The position numbers were made by a program, and so were the translations under genes. From Lepidodermella squamata (taxonomy: Eukaryota > Gastrotricha), in the NCBI GenBank assembly GCA_047495785.1, contig JBLDXI010000042.1:2914001-2978000 (forward strand): 64,000 nt of DNA, given 5' to 3'. The notes beneath the pieces are model-generated. The model was given only the letters and a program-made list of their open reading frames with translations, was not told the DNA's origin and ran no database searches. Below are positions 1 to 9,834 of the stretch, piece after piece. Within the stretch, counting starts at the first letter, position 1; each line of letters begins with the position of its first letter.

Positions 1-3000
1 GCTGGTAAACTCGGGAAAATTTCCTATGTATGGCGGGCAAGGTAAACGCGCCTACGGCGTTATCAATGTCGTAACAAGCATATTTGGCGATGCTGCTCTT
101 CATCGAGAAGTTAATCCGCACCCTAGCGCGCTTCATATTTATCGATTGTTCACAGCTAGTGCGACTAATGTTGCTTATTCTTCGGACTCGCGGGCGAGTG
201 CTCATTTGATCGACGGTTTGGTAAATGCCATTAGCAGGGAAATTTTCAACTTGAAGTGCTCTGGTGATTCCCACGTGTATCAGGATTCCCTATTTGGAGT
301 TAGTTTGAGCACTCAGATGGCATCATCATTCGACAGCTCAGTTCCTTTTATCTATCTTGATCGATTTTTGTCGCTTGAAAAACTGAAGCAGTTCGTTCAT
401 CGAGTACTTTTCTCTCACGAGTCTCGAAAATCTGATGAATCTGAACTCGTTCTAAATTGCTATGTAGTCAACGATTTTGAAAATACCGAAAAAGGTATCT
501 CTGATCTGCCTCATCTCTTCCCTGCCCATATTCACTACAGCTGGTCGCTTGTAAAGCCATCGGGGCCAAATGAAGTACTATCAACTGTATTACACGGCGG
601 ACAACCTCCATTGGCTTTATTATTCTCATCTGTATTCGATGATCTTTCAGCGTTGCAATCCTATCTCAGATTATTTGATTCTCCACAATCAGTCAATGCT
701 GTACCTAATGCGAATGATGTATTTTCCCTTCGACAATTTTATCAAGAACGCCTAGCGTTTTTTGCTAAAAATCGTTCATTTGATAACATTTTCGAACTGA
801 CTCTGTCTATTCTTGCTTTTGGTTGCACTATCGGTCCACCAATATTTGGCCGTGATGTGGACGCGGGTGTTCAAAATCAGTTACTAGAGTCAGCCACCAA
901 GCTTTTCTCCTCTAATGCGTCGGCTCTGAGAGCTTTGATCAACTATGGTCTCGGGTTAGGAATCTGCGGGTCACGGTTCGTTGGCGCTAACGAAGTTTCT
1001 TCGAAAGGAAATGGAAGGTGGTACAATTTAGTAAGTACGCATAGAAATGTGTTTTGCTCTAGCTACAATTTTGTGTGCACAGGCTTGCCGGAACTTCGCG
1101 GATCGGATAAATGGGTTCTTCGGCGTCGATCCTATACACTATCGAACAGTTCCAACCGCAGACTCATCACCGATCACAAATTTACTGCTAACCACAGCCG
1201 CGGCCCTCCATCAGCCGGATTTGGACGAAGTTCCCATCTGCATGGCTGGCTTGCCCAATATCATAGCTGGCATTGCGATGTACTCTCAAGTCTATTGGCT
1301 GGGCGTAGCATCAGTCGCAACTCTGGCTCATTGCCCTTTCCTGCTGATGACCATAGGCAATTTGAGAAATAATCAACACATAAATGTTGTGCCGGAGCAA
1401 CTTTACGAATCGACAAAACCATTGGAAATTAAAGAGGTCGTTTCCTTGTTTATGAACTATCCTTCTCTTATCAACCCCACATCAATCGGCCATGAAACTT
1501 CCACATCTTATTTACGTGAAATGATGAGGAAGGAATTTCATACTGACTTCAGTCAAATGACTCACGAAATGCTGGTGTCAACGTTGCAAAGCACTCCAAA
1601 AGCTTTAGCAGATCCGCCTGATACTCGCTATCAAGCACCCAACGATTCCTGGCTTTCGATTGGCGGACGACTCGCAAAGTTGGCATCAGTTAGAAACTTT
1701 GCGCAAACGACCGATAGTGGCCGGCGAATTCGGTCCGAAAAACGGCATTCGAATTTGGTTCTGGGAGCACATCCAGCGCTACATCATCATTTGTCACACT
1801 GTAGCAACTGCGATGCGTTTGCTAATCGCGTTTTCGCATTGATGGAATTTGTAAACCCTCGAAGTCACTACCCGGAATGCTTCAGACCAGTTTTAGCGCT
1901 CAGCGGGACATCGGCACTGATGTGCTCTTACACGTCCCCGGACCCGAGAGTTCCCCTGCCGCCAATTGTCATGTCTCAGTTTTGGCTGCCAACTTCAGAA
2001 GATGTCGAAATGATTGCTGCTCCTCTAGACGCAATTGCTGATACAGGTAGGCTGCTGAAATTCAAGAATGTTTAATGTGCACACAAATTTAATTATTCTC
2101 AGTGTCTAACTATCTCTCGTCTCTTTGCGTTCATGGAACAGCTGTTCAGATGCTGTCGTTCCGATTTGTGGTTTTGAATGCCTTATCCGCAATAGATCAA
2201 GAAGACAAAGGCTGCTACGAGATACCGACAGTTGAAGTTGCGTTGCCAGTTGCTTTTCGCGACCTTTGCGGCTGTGCCATCGAGTTACATCGATGGTGGT
2301 CAGTTTCGCCGCAGCATCACGTTTACCTGCGAGGTCTGATAAATATAGCCGAACCTCCCGACAATCCCGAGGATGAAGATTGCGATTACAATCCATGCTT
2401 CGTTGAGTTTCTCGTGGACATACGACCTTGCATTTCCACCGATTTTGTCACTGCCTTTCGACCATTTGATCGATTGAACAATATTTTCGCATGCCAAGAG
2501 GATGTAAGTCATAAATATATCGAGCGCTTGGTTAAAATTGAATCCTATCTATTTTTCTAGTACAAACACTTCGAAGCGATTTTCGTCCGATTAGCTAGTT
2601 TGAATGACTCTAGCGTCATCGGCCTTGGAGTCGATGACTTGGATACTGCTATCTCTATGGCTTCCTTTTTCAATTATCCTTTGCTACCTTTTGCTCAACG
2701 TCAAGTCGATATTGATATTCACAGTCGGTTCTCAATAGCTATGGCTACAAGTAATTGGCACGAAGCAATGCTGCTAGCTCATTGGCATGCTATATTAGTC
2801 CCAAATTCGGTTTGCAAATTCTGATTTTCCGGTTATTTGATCGTTTAACTTGACCTTTTTCAGAACGATCAGTGTTTCTGTGCTTTGATGGACGCCGAAG
2901 TCGTGTTCCGCAGCTCAATGTCTTTGGTGCCGCTGCTGAGACTTCCTAACTGGGTAAAGGGGCTTGCAACTCTCGTTATTTACTGCAGAGATTCCCTTCT

Positions 3001-3703
3001 AATGGCGCTCAACTTTTCAACCGGAACGACGGTTGAAATCGATGCTGATGCTTTGATAGGACCATTATCCGCCCTTCAGCGCTTGCGGATTGCCGAAGAA
3101 GGTCTCTTGTCTTTTATCATTAAATTGATCCAATGTAACTTCATATTTTTCCAGCATCCTTAACGCAGAATCAAGATTTCTGTAAATTCGAACGAAAAAT
3201 GGTCAAAATTCTTGCGGAAAGTCTGCGTTATGCACAACAAATTGCTAATAGCAAGTCATCTTCAGAGCCTGATACCATCTTCGCGACTGAACCAACAGGT
3301 TACGCAAGCGTCGTATGGATCATTGCGAACAGCTACATCGATCACGCATTGAGCTGCCTCGTACCTGAGTTATCTGTCAACGTTGATTTAAAGGTTCGAT
3401 GGCAAAACGTCGTGGACAGATTTTGTGCAGTGAGTCGCATATTTACGAGTTTGAAAAACATTGTCAAATTTCATACCACAGGCAGCTCATGATTTGAGCA
3501 GACTTGCGGCGCTTTTACTCGGCTATTGCGACACGGTGTCTTACTATCATTTGTTTGCCTTTGGGAAGAAACATCAAATGATGCGGAAAGTTTCTTTTAG
3601 CTGTGTCGGTGATCCGAATGGTGAAGAAGCCTGCCCACTACTTCCGAGATGCATTTTCCGATATGATGTCGTTTCACTAACCAGGACTCCCGTTTACGAA
3701 TGA
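1..3703 (+). CDS. Large unrecognised protein, 3' part (at least 7 exons)
   Basis: The frame is already open at the window edge, so the start lies upstream. Exons that keep phase: up to 1030, 1083-2046, 2103-2503, 2561-about 2811, about 2865-3099, then two more ending in a stop at 3701-3703. Introns are about 50-60 bp with GT donors and CAG/TAG acceptors. The visible part is over 1,000 residues, mostly alpha-helical in appearance, with no signal peptide, membrane segment or catalytic motif that I can name. A glycine-rich segment near 950-975 (YGLGLGICGSRF) and a proline-rich segment near 1940-1975 stand out. It resembles a large scaffold or helical-repeat subunit of a conserved complex, but I compared it mentally with APC1 and Integrator subunit 2 and found no match. 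Function unknown; that it is a real coding gene is fairly certain. Confidence 0.75.
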
Positions 3704-3727
3704 ATTATCGCTTTTTATAGCATTATT

Positions 3728-4367
3728 TTATTGATTTTTCCAGAAATAAATTCCAAAGTGTGAAATAAAAATCGACAAATGATTGAGAAATGTTGCTTTG
3801 ATATTAGCTGATGCGGCGTTGTAACTGTTGTTTTGAATTTTCTTTATGCTCAAATAGTATTTGCTGGCCTCTGGAACAAAGGTTGTTGTTTTTCACTGAA
3901 TCACGTAAATTTAAAACTTACGGTGACAGCGTATGACAAAGTCGCCATTTCGATAGAACGGTGTTGTGATAAATCGGATCAGGCCGTACTTACCAGTAAA
4001 GAAATTTTTTGATGGAACGTTTTCATCTGAGCAAATGTCAACTATCGGCTTCAAATTTACATGACTTTGGCCGTCATATAAGAGTAATTCAGCTGCGCTA
4101 CAGTTAACGTTATTCTGAACGTCGAAGCTTACAACTTTACACCTGTAATTGGGTATCAAAACATGAACTTTCAGTGGCATTTTTAATTTACTGTAAGGCG
4201 TGGGATGATTCTACAATCCAGCAATTGTCCTCGCTTGGAGTAGTGAATGAGTAGCTTTTTATGTTCAAATAAGCCCCATTCGGATTAGCTTGAAGGCGGA
4301 CAGTTGAACTGCAGCCTTCGGATAATTGAAATACCAATTGAAATAAAAATAGTATTTTGATAAGCAT
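3728..4367 (-). CDS. Small secreted CUB-domain protein, 3 exons
   Basis: Exons 4192-4367, 3922-4142 and 3728-3870 join in frame (phases 2 and 1) through introns of 49-51 bp to give 179 residues. It starts with a hydrophobic signal peptide (MLIKILFLFQLVF). The CUB signature follows: a first cysteine pair about 27 residues apart, then a second pair around NCSAAELLLYDG and ICSDE, and the F-T-G-K-Y and I-R-F-I-T strands typical of the second half of a CUB fold. CUB domains mediate extracellular protein or glycan binding. The last exon adds about 47 residues without recognisable homology. It lies tail to tail with the large gene on the other strand, only about 25 bp apart. CUB assignment is fairly firm; the exact last exon is less so. 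Confidence 0.7.
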
Positions 4368-5081
4368 GCTGTAATTTTAAATGTGCTGTGAAAATGATGA
4401 CTGATTCACCGATCAAGGGTAACACAAAATTGAATCCGGCGGTTAAGTCAACTTGATGATAATAAAATTATCTCATTGTGAATACGGCGCCTCGTTAGAC
4501 GGAGCGTGAATCCTGAAGAAATTATTGTCGCTGCTGAAATCATACGTCATCTCTTATATTCTGCTGGATTCATTCTACCCGTTAATACGGTTTTTAGCCT
4601 GCTTTCATGCAAGATTTTTGGGAACTGGGAATATGACTGAATGCTTTACGATGTCTTCGCTTTCACATCGTAAAATTTGCATCGTAAATACGATTCACAA
4701 AACAATACCCAGTATGAAGATTCAACATCTCAAGGAACAAGGATAACCCATCATCTTTTGGAATAGAAATATACATAAACATAAACATTTCGACGAAATA
4801 AAAGAGACAGAACGGCCAAGAAAATCACTCTCAGATTCTTCATGGTTGGTTTCTCACATTTTTCAAAGAAGCCCTAATCCTCGGTCGATCAAACCAAGGC
4901 TGAAAAGCTTTTTATATAAAATGTGATAAAACCCCATCGAGTGGCTTCGAAAAATTAGTTATTAACGAAATTAAGCAATGGCTGATAAAGAACTCTTACC
5001 CTGCTGGCCCATGGCCCATGGGCAAACCATAAAGATGCGCCCAAAAAAAACTATTTAGGGCCATCGCACTTCGAAGCTTGT

Positions 5082-5483
5082 GTGCATTTAATCTCCACAT
5101 GCGCGCCTCAAGAGCTTATGTATAGAGCACTAAATGTTCTTTTCCTCTCTCTAAAACAAAATATCGCCCATTTCATTGATGAAGTCTTTCTAATAGCTAA
5201 CAGATTGAGCAGTGAGCAGCGACATGGTCATTATGCTGTGGACATCGGTTTACGTCGTTTGAAATTGATCGCCGGTGCCATGCATAGAGATTTCGAAGTT
5301 GCGAATGAGATGAGAGCCGATATAACCGATTCCGGCACTATCATTATCTTCACAGTCAATTGTTCTGATGATCAGGGTTCAGGGATTTGCCCGAGACCTG
5401 CTTGCGCACTTTGCGAAAAAAATGCTTTCGAGTATTCAAAAACCTGCGCGAAATTATTAACGTATAAAGATGATTTTCTATGA
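5082..5483 (+). pseudogene. Possible relic of a dynein heavy chain AAA module
   Basis: A 133-residue open frame. Its middle part, around LSSEQRHGHYAVDIGLRRLK and the following LIAGAMHR, resembles the stretch at the end of the first AAA module of dynein heavy chains, where family members read roughly L-S-x-Q-x-H-Y-D-F-G-x-R-A-x-K-S-V-L-x-x-A-G. Here the motif carries an insertion and the flanks do not continue the alignment, and no neighbouring exons of a dynein are visible. It could be a pseudogene fragment or a chance resemblance. Confidence 0.25.
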
Positions 5484-5720
5484 TTTTTGCTTGAAAAATT
5501 ATGTTTTAATTACGAAATCCGAGTTGTAAAATATATTAAAATGTCCTTCACGGTAGGTATTGCGCGGCAAGGAATTTCGTGTGCTAACCAAAAGTTCTCC
5601 TTGATTTTCTTTAAGCGCCTAATCAAGGCATTAATAATAGGCCATATAAACTGATGTCTGAGGATTGGCAAATTACCTCTGACAATAGGGCCATATTCTG
5701 CCCAATGATATAATTTGCTT

Positions 5721-5745
5721 CCTAGGGAACCTGAGGTTCCCTAGG
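5721..5745. repeat. Perfect 25-bp palindrome
   Basis: Two 12-bp arms (CCTAGGGAACCT and its exact complement) separated by one G. It is not inside a recognised gene. It could be the tip of a degraded foldback element or a protein-binding site. Confidence 0.8.
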
Positions 5746-6346
5746 TATGAGGGCAGACCAAAAGTTCTCTGGATTTTGCCCCCACCCCTACTTTTTTGTG
5801 TTTCCGCTCTTCAAGCTTCTGAACTGTGCAATTTATGAACTTGGAACTTGGCTATTGAACATCAGATCTCAACTCTCTGGCGTCTTCCCTTTTTTCGACG
5901 AGTTCAGAGATAACCGAGAAATGAACTCGAATGTGCCATAACTTGAATTACTGTTAACTTTCAGATTACTAGAAACGCTAGTGTCAGAATATTGGAGTCA
6001 TAACCACTCCAAAGTCAAAAAGCTTCGATACCTCATTTGGATTCATCTTTTTTCTTTCGCTTCATGCTTTTCTGGGAAAATGGAGGTTGAAGGTTGTGGC
6101 AGAATTTGTTTGGGCATTTTTATACTATTTTATCTCCACCTCCAGAATATTGGTGCCCAAAAGCTTTGTGTTAGAGACTCGTGGTAGTTTTTGTTATTAT
6201 TGTTATAATTCTTCATTGTCAGTCATTTTGCAAGATTCCACTATCACTTACCTACCCTGTCGAACGATGCCAGAAATCGACCTCTATCTTTTGCTATGCT
6301 TTCTGATGAATGTTCTTCATTTGTAGGTATATCCATTACTCGCAAG

Positions 6347-7921
6347 ATGGAGGCACATCTTGATTGTCCCGAATTAAAATGCCGCGGTGGATGTGGTTTT
6401 TATGGCAACCCAAATTGGGAAGGCTATTGTTCGATGTGTAGAAAGAAGTTTCTCGCCAACGCTACTACCCCTGTTACCGACGAATACAATGTAGATGATC
6501 GAATGCGCGCTCCCTCTTTTTCTATCAAAGCGAATTCGACTCCTCCTGGGTCTCCTGCGATGGCACGAGCTGACTCTTCTCGATTCGCACGAGAGACTGC
6601 ATCGATGGCTGCAACGCTGAAAAAGACTTTTAGTCAATCTGGTGATACGTCGAAGGAGGCATCTGGTAGAGCGTCGCCTACTCTCCGACCGAAGTCTGCA
6701 GATAAATTTTCCACCATGCTCCGAGCACTTCCGCGGCCAGTGAGCACTGAGCTCGAAAATACCGTTAAGCACTTCCTTCACAAGCTGCACTCGCGAACAT
6801 TTGCTTCAATTGACGAGCTTTCAGATTTCGTGCAGAAGTTTTACGTCAGACTTGAGGAAAAGTTGAACAAAAACAGTGTTTACCTTGCATTGCCTAGTCA
6901 GGTTCGTGAGGACTTGTGGGATGAAGTTGAGGCTCATGTCTGCACTCGTTTACACAAAACGGTTTTCGCACATTTGCAAGACGAGGAAGCCGACTTGGCC
7001 TTGCATAATAAATTGCGATCGCTTTTGAAAGAAGTAACTCCGATTGATTTGGAACTTCCACCAGCTTTTGCTGACAGTGACGATTCACAGCCTGAAAATG
7101 ACGATAACATGAAACATTTATTAGACGACGCTTTCCTTGCTATCATCGATATGACCACGAAGGTGACGCCGCAAGAAATACTTTCGTGTCTTTCAGCGTG
7201 TTGCACGGCACTGTTTAGTGCGTTGAGAGCGGCGCTGCCTAGTCCGCCATCTGCAGATGACTTTCTACCCGCACTAATTTATTGTGTTATACGGACGAAT
7301 CCTCCTCAAATTCACTCGACAATCGCCTACGTTGAACGGTTTGCACTACCTAGGCGTATTTTGGACGGTGAAGCCGCTTATTACTTCACTAATTTGTGCT
7401 GCGCTGTGCGGTATCTGGACAGCACAGACGCCGCGTCGATCAAATCAAAAAGCAAAAAGTCACAAGCAGCTGACGAAGCCGATGCAAAAGAAGCTGCCGA
7501 TAAAAATTGCAGTGTTGCCGCAGTCAAAGCAGAGCGTCGTCTGAGTATTTTAACAGCCAAGGCTCAGGATGAGTTATCAAAACGACTAGAAGATTTTGAA
7601 TCAAGTATGTCGCAACTTGCTGGTAAAATCAGCGAAGAAGCTCGAGGATTAACGCAAAAAATTCAAGCTGCCTGTGAAGAGGCAAATAACGCGATCGAGA
7701 CGCAGTTGTTTATCGATTTTAGCGATCCTCCCCCTGCTCCTCCTAAACCGGTTGAACTTAAATTATTCGCGTTGGGAACGATGGACGCCGAAGGTATCGA
7801 ACAATTGAAAACTACTCTTGTCAAATCAGAAGCGACCCCTGAAACGAGCAGTGAACCGCCGCAACCACTTTTGATCGATTTCGAAGCCGAGTTGCCGGCG
7901 AAACCGTCTCCTTCATCTTAG
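6347..7921 (+). CDS. RABGEF1: Rabex-5-like Rab5 guanine nucleotide exchange factor
   Basis: Intronless frame of 524 residues. I chose the ATG at 6347 because the 17 in-frame residues before it are unlike the family, and a TTGTAG acceptor-like site lies just upstream, so a 5' non-coding exon is possible. Residues 12-31 form an A20-type zinc finger (C-x3-C-x11-C-x2-C with GGCGFYGNPNWEGYCSMC), which in Rabex-5 binds ubiquitin. A VPS9 catalytic domain lies at about residues 230-375: it contains LPALIYCVIRTNPPQIHS followed by Y-V-E-R-F and EAAYYFTNL, the stretch that carries the catalytic Asp and Tyr in the family. A coiled coil follows (about 400-450), then a proline-rich tail. The family loads GTP on Rab5 at early endosomes, usually in complex with Rabaptin-5. 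Length and domain order match. Confidence 0.9.
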   Translation: MEAHLDCPELKCRGGCGFYGNPNWEGYCSMCRKKFLANATTPVTDEYNVDDRMRAPSFSIKANSTPPGSPAMARADSSRFARETASMAATLKKTFSQSGDTSKEASGRASPTLRPKSADKFSTMLRALPRPVSTELENTVKHFLHKLHSRTFASIDELSDFVQKFYVRLEEKLNKNSVYLALPSQVREDLWDEVEAHVCTRLHKTVFAHLQDEEADLALHNKLRSLLKEVTPIDLELPPAFADSDDSQPENDDNMKHLLDDAFLAIIDMTTKVTPQEILSCLSACCTALFSALRAALPSPPSADDFLPALIYCVIRTNPPQIHSTIAYVERFALPRRILDGEAAYYFTNLCCAVRYLDSTDAASIKSKSKKSQAADEADAKEAADKNCSVAAVKAERRLSILTAKAQDELSKRLEDFESSMSQLAGKISEEARGLTQKIQAACEEANNAIETQLFIDFSDPPPAPPKPVELKLFALGTMDAEGIEQLKTTLVKSEATPETSSEPPQPLLIDFEAELPAKPSPSS

Positions 7922-8308
7922 AGGAACTCACCAAGTCTTTGATAAAAAAAACTATTCTAGATAGATGAAAAGCGCACACAATTTTTTATTATGTATCATA
8001 TCAATGTGGTGAACAAAGACGCGCAGACTAATGGATGTGATTTTTTGTTGATTTATTATTATTTTGCTTCATTGTATGCGAAGAAATTTGACGGGAAATC
8101 AATCTTTGATATTGTTCAACTATAAGTGATTCGACTATAGACCTATGTATCTATCCAGTGTTTGGTGGACACATTAATCATCTATATAAATATAATTTGC
8201 AAAAAATCGATGGTCGCTGCGTTTTTTGATGGACGAGTAATTATTATTAAAACTTCGGAGCTATTTTTAAAATTAATTTCTTAATGTGTTCTTGTAGATT
8301 TTTGTTTC

Positions 8309-9115
8309 ATGTTGAAATCCGCGAATCCATTTCTGTTGCTGAGGCGCTTCAGTGCTCGTGAGCGAAAACCGCCTCCGCTTTCTTTTCCCGCCGTAGCCCC
8401 GCCGGATTGGGCTAAACCAATTTTGGACTCGGACAAACCGACGTCGGAGTGGCAGAAAACTGGGACTGGCGAGGCGCCTCACGCCTTGTACGCTGTCACG
8501 CGCTTGAAAACGACGTTCGGCCGGCCGTGGTGGGAGAAGAAAATCATAAAAGAATTCGGGTTAGACGGCGGGCAGGAGTTTGTCATCGTCAAAAATACGC
8601 CGGCAACGTGCGAAAAACTTGCTCAAGTGCAACACCTCGTCAAGATTATGCCAGTCAAATTTCCCAACGGACTGCCGAAAAGCCCGGAGGATTTCAAGTA
8701 TTGCCATTTGAAGCACAATGGCGAGTTCGTGGTCCGCCAAAAACTCGACTTGGCCGCCGATCAACTTGTCCCATTCAGCCCGGAACAAGAATCTAAGCTG
8801 CTGGATCGGAAATATTTGCGGGCTTTCAATAAAAAGCGATATCTTGACCATCGTTATTTGGAGGAGCATCATCAAGAACATCACGTTTATCGGCGGAATC
8901 AGGATGGCCAGGAGTACCGTTATAAGGACCTGCATGCGGACTGGCGGAAATCGAATGGAGTCACTGATCCGACGTTCAACGCGGTTGAGCCGCGTGGTGC
9001 TACGAAAGGCGTTGTTCGTGATATTAGAAACTGGTTCAACTCGCGGGAGAGCGACCCGGTCTTCCAGAAGGTGGTTGAAAAAGTCGAGAAGACTCTGCCG
9101 CCACCTCGCTTCTAG
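8309..9115 (+). CDS. MRPL30: Mitochondrial ribosomal protein uL30m
   Basis: Intronless 268-residue frame. The N-terminus is rich in Arg and Ser and lacks acidic residues, as expected of a mitochondrial targeting sequence. The core at about 55-120 is the L30 fold: YAVTRLKTTFGRPWWEKK, then a variable loop, KNTP, and VQHLVKIMPVKFPNGLP, which match metazoan mitochondrial L30 proteins. The protein is longer than bacterial L30 and has a basic C-terminal extension, normal for the mitochondrial form. It acts in the large subunit of the mitoribosome. Same strand as its neighbours but separated by several hundred bases, so no sign of a tight operon. Confidence 0.88.
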   Translation: MLKSANPFLLLRRFSARERKPPPLSFPAVAPPDWAKPILDSDKPTSEWQKTGTGEAPHALYAVTRLKTTFGRPWWEKKIIKEFGLDGGQEFVIVKNTPATCEKLAQVQHLVKIMPVKFPNGLPKSPEDFKYCHLKHNGEFVVRQKLDLAADQLVPFSPEQESKLLDRKYLRAFNKKRYLDHRYLEEHHQEHHVYRRNQDGQEYRYKDLHADWRKSNGVTDPTFNAVEPRGATKGVVRDIRNWFNSRESDPVFQKVVEKVEKTLPPPRF

Positions 9116-9834
9116 CTCAAATGAAAACTTAGTTGTGATTCTGAAAAAAATCGAGAATTTTTATTAAAACGATGTGCCTGAAACTATGCGTTTTTAAACC
9201 TTAAAAAAAATCGAAAATTGAAACGATGATAAACCACGCTGTTTCCCCGAGGTCCCAGGTTCTATTTATCTATACTAATATTAAATTAGGCGCTTTTTAA
9301 CGTCAATTAAAGTTCCGCTGAGGTTAGAAAAAAACATGAAAAAATCGTTGTGCTCCATTCATTAATGTTGTTGTAGATATTGCTGCGTCATCGCTTACTG
9401 TCTCATATTTGGGGTTAACGTTCTATTATCATGGCGTGGCGTGGTCGCGTGCCGACTCATAAAACGCCACGCCAGTAAAAGATCTAGAAAACTGGTATTT
9501 TGCTGAGATTTGTAATGGAAAACAAATAGCTTAAGATGGGGTAAATGTTTCGGATCAAATGTTTCGATTTATAAGCCTAATTTCGAATTTAAGGGTTCTT
9601 AATTTAAATTAAGGTGGAATTTTGTTGCTCCGGATTTGAAAAAATTCCGCCATTTTTTTATGAAGGGGCTTATTAAATATGAATATGATGAAGGAGATGA
9701 ATTCTTGATGTTTGAAGTCCAATCTCGGAAAAGCAATCTAATTTCAATAATCAAGAATGAGGCTTTTATTAAGTTGGCTCTAAATTTTCGATTATTTTCA
9801 ATTTTTAGATCTTTAAAATTATCATCGTGGTATA
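9116..9834. other. Intergenic, no gene seen
   Basis: AT-rich spacer between MRPL30 and MCCC1. It holds homopolymer runs and a short GC-rich patch near 9431-9475 (repeated GGCGTGG / CCACGCC words able to pair) but no supported gene. Confidence 0.5.

Larger units (their letters stand above)
4368..6346. other. Intergenic stretch with one possible gene relic
   Basis: AT-rich sequence between the CUB gene and the Rabex-5-like gene. Apart from the degenerate open frame at 5082-5483 and a perfect palindrome at 5721-5745 (both listed separately), I see no gene. The other open frames here are short and compositionally random. Confidence 0.5.

Noticed and set aside
6374-7206. Minus-strand open frames opposite the Rabex-5-like gene
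   Set aside because: Antisense to a well-supported coding exon and low in sequence complexity (Arg/Ser runs).
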